Assembly (NCBI GenBank): GCA_044228505.1
Contig: JBGAUT010000017.1
Span: forward strand, 1 to 64,000
From: JAEUKA01 sp044228505
GTDB lineage: Bacteria; Myxococcota_A; Polyangia; Palsa-1104; JAEUJZ01
Length of the DNA: 64,000 bases
Direction: 5' to 3'
Part shown: in pieces, positions 41,776-48,804 of the stretch
Layout: each line of letters begins with the position of its first letter
How positions within the stretch are numbered: position 1 is the first letter of the stretch
The notes under the pieces: generated by a model
What the model saw: the letters and a program-made list of their open reading frames with translations, nothing else
The model's database searches: none
What the model was told of the DNA's origin: nothing
Translations under genes and position numbers: made by a program

Positions 41776-42534
41776 ATGGCCCGTCCGCAGCCCAACCTGA
41801 CTGGCACCCTGCCACCGCGCTATTACGGCACCGAGTGGCAGCCGCCCTGTCGCCACGATGAAGAGACGGCACTGCGACTGGCCTCGCCCCAAGCGATCGT
41901 CGAGCTGCTCCGTCCCCTGCTCGATGAGCGTCGAGCGGCCCGGCTGGATGAGGTTGCAGCCTCGCGGCTTGGCGGAGTTGTGGTGGTACTCGAAGATCTG
42001 CACGATCCCCACAATGGCGGCGCGGTGTTGCGAAGCTGCGAGGCGATGGGCATCCGCGAGGTCAACATCATTGCCTCGCGCGAACGATTCCGAGTCTCCG
42101 AAAAAGTCACGCAGGGAGCCGACAAGTGGCTTGATGTCCTCGAGCACAAGTCCACCGAAGCTGCTCTTTCGACGCTCCGCCAGCGTGGCTTTCGGCTCGC
42201 GGCAGCCGTGCCAGGCGTGACCACGCAGCTTACTGATCTGGACCCACTTACCCCGACCGCGCTGCTGATGGGAAATGAGCACGCCGGCCTCACCAAAGAG
42301 GCGCGTGCGTTCTGCGATGTCGAGTTTGCGATTCCGCTGCACGGCTTTTCCGAGAGCCTGAACCTATCGGTGGCCACCGCCCTATGTACCTTCTCGATGA
42401 CCTCGCGGCGGCGAGCGGCGCTGGGACGGCGTGGGGATCTCGACGAGGCTGGGCTGTGGGATCTGCGCGCTCGTTACTACTTGCGTGATGTCCGTGGGGC
42501 TCTCACCATCGTCCGCCAGCGCCTCGCCTCCTAG
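41776..42534 (+). CDS. SpoU/TrmH-family RNA 2'-O-methyltransferase
   Basis: 252 residues. The SPOUT knot motifs are VVVLEDLHDPHNGGAVLRSC (motif 1, with NGGAVLR in the place of NxGAIxR), ALLMGNEHAGL (motif 2) and IPLHGFSESLNLSVATALCT (motif 3). Catalyses SAM-dependent 2'-O-methylation of tRNA (Gm18 in TrmH) or rRNA. About 55 residues precede the fold. Its last 153 bp overlap, on the opposite strand, the 3' end of the KGG-protein gene. Confidence 0.88.
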   Translation: MARPQPNLTGTLPPRYYGTEWQPPCRHDEETALRLASPQAIVELLRPLLDERRAARLDEVAASRLGGVVVVLEDLHDPHNGGAVLRSCEAMGIREVNIIASRERFRVSEKVTQGADKWLDVLEHKSTEAALSTLRQRGFRLAAAVPGVTTQLTDLDPLTPTALLMGNEHAGLTKEARAFCDVEFAIPLHGFSESLNLSVATALCTFSMTSRRRAALGRRGDLDEAGLWDLRARYYLRDVRGALTIVRQRLAS

Positions 42535-42903
42535 CCCTGCCTCGGTCTTCACCGCGTTGGTCTTCTGCCGCTGTTCATCCTGTCGATAGCCCCGTTTGGC
42601 AAAGCCGCCTTTGCGGCCAATTTCGACCATATGCTCCCGGTTGCTTGCGGTCTTCGCTCCGCCCTTCTTGCCGGCCTCGCGGGCCTGTTCTGATGTGAAG
42701 CGGTGCGCTAGCCCATAAGCATGTGCTGCCACACCACCACTGCGTGCTAGCTCGCGGTGAGCATCACGATCCATCGCGGCAAAGCCACGATGCAGCTTGA
42801 CCCGAGGTGCCGCCCGATCTTCATCGACCTGGTTCACTTCTCGTCGGTGCTCTTCGCCCTGGGGGTCTTGTACGGATGAGTTTGTTTCGTTTTCTGGTGT
42901 CAT
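42382..42903 (-). CDS. KGG-repeat general stress protein
   Basis: 173 residues from the ATG at 42903. The N-terminal third is polar. About 45-115 carry con-10/GsiB-type KGG repeats: LHRGFAAMDRDAHRELARSG, EAGKKGGAKTASN and EIGRKGGFAKRG. Such hydrophilic proteins accumulate in stress or stationary phase. The remaining tail (about 116-173) is low complexity; its last 50 codons lie antisense to the methyltransferase gene. The upstream region is AT-rich, consistent with a strong regulated promoter. Confidence 0.8.
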   Translation of the reverse strand: MTPENETNSSVQDPQGEEHRREVNQVDEDRAAPRVKLHRGFAAMDRDAHRELARSGGVAAHAYGLAHRFTSEQAREAGKKGGAKTASNREHMVEIGRKGGFAKRGYRQDEQRQKTNAVKTEAGLGGEALADDGESPTDITQVVTSAQIPQPSLVEIPTPSQRRSPPRGHREGT

Positions 42904-43340
42904 GTTGAGCAGTCCTTTGCGAAATGGCTCTGCCCATCTGTCAATCAAATAAACCGCTGCTGCGTCAACCCAAATCAACCAAATTTGTCGATTTATTGTT
43001 AATTAATAAAATACCTATGTTGATTTAACTAAATATACATAGTCCCGTAATTTTACTTCATGAAGTGATTTGCCCTGGTCTGCCACGAAATACCAATCAC
43101 GAGGGCGAACACCGGAACAAGCGGTCCCACCCGGTGGGCGCACTGACGCCTCTGCGCAAGGCTTGGCGGCAACGAGCGCGGGTGAGGCACCACAGCTCGT
43201 CGTCGCGGGCCCGAGCCGCAAGGTTGACTGACGTGTGGACAGGAAAGGTGAAATCGGAACGGGGAGAGGGAAACGAAAGTCGAGGGTTAGCGCAGCGAAG
43301 CCGTCGACGACAAGTGACGGGTAGTTTCTACGGAGAGTGA
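42904..43340. other. 437-bp intergenic region with AT-rich promoter block
   Basis: Upstream of the KGG stress gene and downstream of the lgt-like gene, both leftward. Bases about 42945-43060 are strongly AT-rich against a GC-rich background (for example TTATTGTTAATTAATAAAAT), a likely promoter or regulator-binding zone. 43065-43340 is GC-rich again and I see no credible gene in it. Confidence 0.55.
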
Positions 43341-44288
43341 CTACGACTTGGCGCTGTCTGAGCCGTCGGCACTCGTCGGAGATTGTGCCGATGGAGGGGA
43401 AGCGGGAGGCTCACTGGGAGCAGAGGCTGGGGAAACGGCGGCCTGTGCCGGCTGCCGCAACACGTACACCCACAGCAACAGGCCGATCAAGGTCACCGCG
43501 ATTGCCGCGTACTGCGCCGGGGTCAGCCCGAATGTGCGTGGATCAGCCCCGATGCCATCACGGACTCGCAGTCGATCCATCGCGAAACGAATCGGCCCAT
43601 ACAGCGTCGCGATCGAGGCCACAAACACGCCCAGGCGTGGCTTGATGGTTCCCCACAACAGGTAGCCACCGGCCAGTGCGGCCGCAAACAGTCCCTCCTC
43701 GAAACCCATATCGTGCCGACGGAACTCGGCCCCGATGTGGACCAAACCGCTGCCCTTTGGCGCACAGTGGGCCATCGGACAGGGGTAGTCGACGCCCAGG
43801 AAGTACAGCGGATCAGAGGTGGCCATCAGCTCGCCGGGATGATCGTGGGCGACGTAGCAGCCCATCCGGCCAAAGAACCACCCCGTCGCCAATCCGTATG
43901 CCAGCGAGTCTGCGTAGGGCATCACCCGCTCACCGCTGCGACGACACCATACAAACAGCCCGAGCACCGCACCCGCAAAGCCGCCCATCGAAGACAGGCC
44001 CGACCGCGGATCCGCAAGTGCCCGCAACATCGCTCCCGTCGATGGATGCGTCTGGTAAATCAGCACGTCCGAGAAATGCGACACCAAAAATCCGGTGAGC
44101 AGCGACCAGAAGATCATGTTCTTGACCTTCTCTTCATCGAGGCCCAGGACTTTGCCTCGTCGAATCGTGAGCCACGAACCAACCAAAATACCCGTCGCAA
44201 CCAACACACCGAAGGGATGAATCGCCAACGAATCATCGATCAGTGGCAGCGAGGGCAACTGCGGATAGGGAATCAGCGCCGAAAGCAT
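43341..44288 (-). CDS. lgt: Prolipoprotein diacylglyceryl transferase, divergent
   Basis: 315 residues from the ATG at 44288; a start 18 codons earlier is possible. About seven membrane helices. Adds diacylglycerol to the lipobox Cys of prelipoproteins. Lgt features: SLAIHPFGVLVATG, a GLSSMGGFAGAVLG segment and the signature region GRMGCYVAHDHPGELM, in which the leading GR is kept but the NFxN of the classic GRxGNFxNxE is CYVAHDH. A late RHDMGFEEGL may match the conserved Arg/Glu region. The C-terminal ~40 residues are Pro/Ser/Ala-rich. The many lipoproteins in the window would be its substrates. Confidence 0.75.
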   Translation of the reverse strand: MLSALIPYPQLPSLPLIDDSLAIHPFGVLVATGILVGSWLTIRRGKVLGLDEEKVKNMIFWSLLTGFLVSHFSDVLIYQTHPSTGAMLRALADPRSGLSSMGGFAGAVLGLFVWCRRSGERVMPYADSLAYGLATGWFFGRMGCYVAHDHPGELMATSDPLYFLGVDYPCPMAHCAPKGSGLVHIGAEFRRHDMGFEEGLFAAALAGGYLLWGTIKPRLGVFVASIATLYGPIRFAMDRLRVRDGIGADPRTFGLTPAQYAAIAVTLIGLLLWVYVLRQPAQAAVSPASAPSEPPASPPSAQSPTSADGSDSAKS

Positions 44289-44506
44289 GTGTGGGCAGCA
44301 TAAACCAAGGCCGGGCCGGAACAAGACCCGTTTGTGACCCATTTGGTACAGCGCTCTTCGCGAACAGCTCGGTCAGCATCGATGAATCCCCACAACAGGG
44401 TCGGGCGAAGCGGGTATGATAAACGCAATGTGCTCTGCCGTTTGCTCGCCTGTCCTGGGTCTCCCTCCACCTTCGATTCGGAGCCGGTAACGGCCGCATC
44501 GCCTTC

Positions 44507-45853
44507 ATGAAGCGTGCCACTGCCCTTCTGCTGATCGTATCGATCATCAGCTTGCTCCTCACCGGGCTGGGGCTGTCCTATCGACTGCTACGGCTCGGGC
44601 TTGAAGCGGCACAAATGTCGACGGAGCAGCGGCTGATCGCGATTGGCTCGACGCTGTCGGAGTCCCTGGCCGGCGGAGCGGATGTCCAAATCCTGCCCAC
44701 CGTTGTCCGCGACAATCAACTCGAGGCCGCCTATCTCTTAGACAAAAGACTCAGTCCAACACTGCTAGGCCGACCGATCAGTCTGCTGCGCGTCGATCCG
44801 GACCGGGCGCTGCGGGCACTACAGGGTCAGCCGCAGGTCTCGACCGCCTATCGCATCGAAGGAGAGGAGGAATCCCCAACGACGGCGGAGGTCCGTAGCG
44901 AGACCATGGTGCTGGCCGGTTACTTCGCGGTCCATTACAAAAACCGGACCGAACTCTTGGTCCTCGAGGCAGGTAAGGGATTCACCGATTTACCACTCCA
45001 ACTGCGACGCTCAGCCCTGGCGTCCGCGATGGTGGCGGCGGTGCTCGCAGCCTTGGCCGCGCTCCTAACCGTGCAAGGCCTGCGCGCTGCTGCTCATCAA
45101 CAGAAACTGCAAGCGCAGGCCGAGCGAGGCCAGGCCATTCGGCAAATGGCAGCGTCAGTGGCTCACGAGCTGAGAAATCCTCTCGGGACAATCCGGGCCG
45201 GTGCCGAGCTGCTTCGCGAACAGGCCGCGTCGAAAGAACTGGTGGATGACATCCTGAGCGAGGTCCACAGGCTGACCGAGTTGACGACGCAATTTCTAAC
45301 ATTTTCGCACGATTCACCTCTACAGGTGGCCAAGCTCGACATGGCGGTACTCTGCGACGAGGTGTGTAGTTCACTAAGCCTGCGGTTTCCAAACCCTGAT
45401 CTGCACATCGAACGACGGGGAGACTCGAGCGCGGAACTCCACGGCGACGCCGCCAAGCTCCGTCAAGTGCTCTTGAATTTGGGACTAAATGCGATTCAAG
45501 CGATGGCGGAGCGCGGCCAACTCACCGTCACGGTGCGCTCGGTGAATGGAACAGGCGTCGAAGTGGAAGTAAAAGACAGCGGACCCGGCCTGTCACCGCA
45601 GGCGGCAGAGCATCTGTTCGAGCCGTTCTTTTCCACCAAAGCGCAAGGCACCGGGCTCGGCCTGTCCGTCTGTCGACAGATCACTGAAAAGCACGGAGGC
45701 TCGCTGCTGCTTGTGCCCTCTGACACAAGGACAGATGGGGCCACTGCGGGGGCCTGTTTTGTCCTTCGGCTCACCGCGCATCCTCCGGAGCGTAGCGACG
45801 GTATTCCATCAGAACCCAAGAGTAGATCGAATGAGACACATTCTCCTCGTTGA
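44507..45853 (+). CDS. Membrane sensor histidine kinase
   Basis: 448 residues. Membrane helices at about 7-30 and 168-190 enclose a ~135-residue periplasmic sensor region. HisKA with phospho-acceptor His about 220 (SVAHELRNPLGTI), then HATPase_c: N box LLNLGLNAIQAM, G1 VKDSGPGL, G2 STKAQGTGLGLSVC. Signal unknown. Overlaps the response-regulator gene by 23 bp, so the two form a two-component pair. Confidence 0.93.
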   Translation: MKRATALLLIVSIISLLLTGLGLSYRLLRLGLEAAQMSTEQRLIAIGSTLSESLAGGADVQILPTVVRDNQLEAAYLLDKRLSPTLLGRPISLLRVDPDRALRALQGQPQVSTAYRIEGEEESPTTAEVRSETMVLAGYFAVHYKNRTELLVLEAGKGFTDLPLQLRRSALASAMVAAVLAALAALLTVQGLRAAAHQQKLQAQAERGQAIRQMAASVAHELRNPLGTIRAGAELLREQAASKELVDDILSEVHRLTELTTQFLTFSHDSPLQVAKLDMAVLCDEVCSSLSLRFPNPDLHIERRGDSSAELHGDAAKLRQVLLNLGLNAIQAMAERGQLTVTVRSVNGTGVEVEVKDSGPGLSPQAAEHLFEPFFSTKAQGTGLGLSVCRQITEKHGGSLLLVPSDTRTDGATAGACFVLRLTAHPPERSDGIPSEPKSRSNETHSPR

Positions 45854-47246
45854 CGATGAACAAAAACTCGGGCGCGTGCTGGCCACCGCGCTTCAATCTG
45901 CTGGTCACAGCATCGAGCGGGCCAGCACCGGCACCGAAGCGATCAAGAAATTGTCGACGATGAGGTTCGACGTGGTGCTGACGGACCTCAAGCTTCCCGA
46001 TCTCAGCGGGCTTCAGATCCTTCAGCGCGTGCGCGAGCTGCCCGATGCACCGGACGTGATCATGATGACCGCCTATGCCACCGCAGAAACAGCGGTCGAG
46101 GCCATGCGGCTCGGGGCGGTCGACTATCTGATCAAGCCGTTTTCGATTGATGAGCTGCGGATCAAGATCTCGCGGCTGATGGGGCGACGGCAACTGCTGG
46201 AGGAAAACGGCAACCTGCAGGCACAACTCGAAAAGGCCCAGAGCGTCGAGAGTCTCATCGGTACCTCGGCACGGATGCGTGAGGTAATCGAGCAGATTCA
46301 TCAGGTCGCAGCCACCGATGCCACGGTACTGCTGCTCGGTGAAAGTGGAACTGGAAAGACGGTGCTGGCCCGCGCCATCCACCACCAGTCCCGACGCCGC
46401 AACGGTCCGCTGTGCGAGGTTCACTGTGCCGCCTTGCCGTCGACGCTGCTGGAAAGTGAACTATTTGGTCATGAGCGGGGTTCGTTCACTGGGGCCATCG
46501 AACAACGCATCGGACACGTCGAAAAGTCAGACCACGGAACGCTATTTCTCGACGAGATTGGCGATGTTCCGCCCGCGATCCAAGTCAAGCTGCTGCGCTT
46601 CATTCAAGACCACCAGTTCCATCGCGTTGGCTCAAGTCAGCTCCGCACCGTGGACGTTCGCTTCATCTGCGCCTCGAATCGTAACCTCGCTCAAGCGGTG
46701 CGTGATCAGACCCTAAGGGAGGACTTCTATTACCGAATCAACGTCTTCCCCATCCAACTGCCCGCGTTGCGAGAGCGCAGCGATGACATCCCGAAGCTGG
46801 TACAGGATATTCTTTGCCGTCGCCACCCGCTGGTAAGCATCAATCAGGCGGCGCTTGATCTTCTGCAGCGCTATCCGTGGCCAGGGAACATCCGTGAACT
46901 GGAAAATGTCCTCGAGCGAGCCGCAATCCTCGTCGGGAATGGCCATCCGTCAGGCAGAAGCGAGATCTCCGTGGAACAGCTACCACGCTCGTTCGCCGAG
47001 GCTGCGCTACCCGTGACGTCTTCGGGCCTGCTGCATCCGGGGTTCTCGATCGATCGACTGGAAAAGGAACTGATCTATGAAGCACTGGCCCGCGCCTCGG
47101 GGAACAAGACCGAAGCGGCCAAGCTACTAGGAATTACCCGTCGACGACTCTATTCGCGGCTCAAGAGTATTGAGCAAGGCAACGAACCAGAGGAAAATCT
47201 GGCCGAGCCGACCGACGGAACCAAGCAAAATCCGAATCAATCATGA
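45831..47246 (+). CDS. NtrC-family sigma-54-dependent response regulator
   Basis: 471 residues from the ATG at 45831; longer frames begin inside the kinase gene. Receiver domain 1-120 with phospho-acceptor Asp about 52 (VVLTDLKLPD) and acidic pair VDDE. AAA+ domain about 138-370: GESGTGKTVLARAIHH (Walker A), ERGSFTGAIEQR (the GAFTGA loop with Ser for Ala, contacts sigma-54), GTLFLDEIGDV (Walker B). A Fis-type HTH at the end (NKTEAAKLLGITRRRLYSRL). Activates sigma-54 promoters when phosphorylated. The stop overlaps the pyrophosphatase start. Confidence 0.95.
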   Translation: MRHILLVDDEQKLGRVLATALQSAGHSIERASTGTEAIKKLSTMRFDVVLTDLKLPDLSGLQILQRVRELPDAPDVIMMTAYATAETAVEAMRLGAVDYLIKPFSIDELRIKISRLMGRRQLLEENGNLQAQLEKAQSVESLIGTSARMREVIEQIHQVAATDATVLLLGESGTGKTVLARAIHHQSRRRNGPLCEVHCAALPSTLLESELFGHERGSFTGAIEQRIGHVEKSDHGTLFLDEIGDVPPAIQVKLLRFIQDHQFHRVGSSQLRTVDVRFICASNRNLAQAVRDQTLREDFYYRINVFPIQLPALRERSDDIPKLVQDILCRRHPLVSINQAALDLLQRYPWPGNIRELENVLERAAILVGNGHPSGRSEISVEQLPRSFAEAALPVTSSGLLHPGFSIDRLEKELIYEALARASGNKTEAAKLLGITRRRLYSRLKSIEQGNEPEENLAEPTDGTKQNPNQS

Positions 47247-47902
47247 GTGATCCCAACGTTCCAACCCCCGTGGTTCCCTATCAACTCCACCCTTGGCACG
47301 GCATCTCACTCGGCGAGCGCGCTCCGGATATCGTCGCGTCCTTCATCGAGATGGTGCCCACCGATACGGTCAAGTACGAGGTCGACAAGCGCTCCGGCCA
47401 CCTCAAGCTCGATCGGCCGCAGAAGTACTCCTCGCAGTGTCCCGCGCCGTATGGCTTTCTGCCGCAGACCTACTGTGGCCATCGCTGCGGAGAGTATGCC
47501 GGTCAAAAAACCGCCCGCACCGGCATCGTGGGCGACGGTGATCCGCTTGATATCTGTGTGCTCAGTGAACGAACCATCAACCACGGAGGTGTGCTCGTTC
47601 ACGCACGGCCGATCGGAGGCTACCGGATGTTCGACGGCAACGAGGCCGACGACAAGATCCTGGCCGTGCTGGTCGACGATCCAGCGTACGGAGCATTCCG
47701 AACCATCGCCGACTGTCCACGCAGCCTGATCGAACGCCTACGTCACTACTTTCTGACCTACAAGGACATGCCGAGTCCAAGTGGACCCGGACCGTCGACT
47801 CGCCGGGTCGAGATCACCGACATCTACGACGCAGACGAAGCCCGCCACGTCATCGCGCTGTCGATTGCCGACTACCAGGCGAACTTTCGCCCGACTTGGT
47901 AA
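47243..47902 (+). CDS. ppa: Family I inorganic pyrophosphatase
   Basis: 219 residues, slightly longer than typical bacterial enzymes (about 175-180) because of N- and C-terminal extensions. Hydrolyses PPi to drive biosynthetic reactions. Active-site Asp-rich signature is DGDPLDICVL, and the metal-binding DDKILAVLVDD is present; TVKYEVDKRSGHLKLDR and APYGFLPQTYC match the conserved N-terminal region. ATG overlaps the regulator stop (ATGA). The last 53 bp overlap the antisense end of the interrupted kinase gene. Confidence 0.9.
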   Translation: MSDPNVPTPVVPYQLHPWHGISLGERAPDIVASFIEMVPTDTVKYEVDKRSGHLKLDRPQKYSSQCPAPYGFLPQTYCGHRCGEYAGQKTARTGIVGDGDPLDICVLSERTINHGGVLVHARPIGGYRMFDGNEADDKILAVLVDDPAYGAFRTIADCPRSLIERLRHYFLTYKDMPSPSGPGPSTRRVEITDIYDADEARHVIALSIADYQANFRPTW

Positions 47903-48707
47903 GCAGCAGCGTCCGCTTATAGTCGCGTCCCGAGTCGAGCAGCAGTGCTTCCACGCGATATCCCGCAAGCCGCAGTCGAATCGCCTTGTGCCCAATGTCT
48001 CGGGCCCGCACTTCTCGCCACGGCGTCCGCCCAAGAACCCTGCCCGCTTGATCGAGCACCTCAGCCCCGGGCGGCTCGGTTTGTAGCTGCCAAGTCACCA
48101 TCGGCGACGCCGGCAACATCCACCACCCAAGCGCCGCCGCGACCACTGCCGCAAGCACCCCCATCCCAACCCACGAGCGCCGCCCCAATAGCACCCCGAC
48201 CCGGCTCACCGGCTCCTCTACAAGCGGCCCAAACCCACTCGGCTCCACCTGCCGCAACTCCGCCAGCACCTCCCTCATCGAAGGCCGCTGAGCAGCCGAT
48301 TTGGCCAGCATGCGGTGGATCAAGCTCGCTAGGTCGGGGGGGACCTCGGGAACCAGCGAGACAAGGGGCCTCGGCTCCTGCTGAACGATGCACATCACCA
48401 GAGCCAGACCTTGCAGTCCGGTGTACGCAAACGGAGTCTGCCCGCTGATCAGTTCGTACAGTAGCACTCCGAGTTGATAGACATCGGTTTTCGCCGAGAT
48501 CGCGCCGTGGCCTTGGGAATCCAACTGCTCCGGTGCCATGTAGGGAATCGTTCCAGCAAACTGCCCTGGATCACTCTCATGCGCGAGCGGCTGTTGGGAC
48601 GTCGTCAGCTCATTTCTAGGAACCACCGCAATCCCAAAATCCAAGACTTTGATCCGCTCCCCTGCCACCACCGCAGAGTCCACGGTAATCATCACATTCT
48701 CCGGCTT
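47850..48707 (-). pseudogene. C-terminal half of an interrupted Ser/Thr protein kinase (PEGA type)
   Basis: Begins in the catalytic loop at KPENVMITVD and continues with the DFG motif (KVLDFGIAVV), the activation segment end (AGTIPYMAPEQ), the helical lobe (DVYQLGVLLYELISGQTPFA), a membrane helix (WVGMGVLAAVVAAALGWWML) and a PEGA-type domain (WQLQTEPPGAEVLDQAGRVL). The N-lobe and HRD are missing here; they lie at 56836-57273 on the same strand. The ATG-starting frame from 48821 would add 38 residues of unrelated inserted sequence. Deleting 48708-56844 joins both parts in frame into one 428-codon kinase. Confidence 0.85.
48699..48707. repeat. Left copy of 9-bp direct repeat (candidate target-site duplication)
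   Basis: CTCCGGCTT, codons KPE of the kinase read leftward. The identical 9-mer is at 56836-56844. The match ends exactly at 9 bp on both sides, as a transposition duplication would. Confidence 0.85.
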
Positions 48708-48804
48708 AGAATTGCAGGAAGGACTTCCCATCGAGAAGCAGCGCATCAGCGTACTCCTCGGGAAGTAGGAGGGAAGGAGAGGAGTGGCGGAATTGTTGGA
48801 AAAC

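Noticed and set aside
42945..43060. AT-rich block considered as a replication origin or attachment site
   Set aside because: No DnaA boxes, repeats or integrase gene nearby; a promoter region for the stress gene is sufficient explanation.
43015..43340. Short frames between the KGG and lgt genes
   Set aside because: Overlapping frames on both strands with no start signal or recognisable content.
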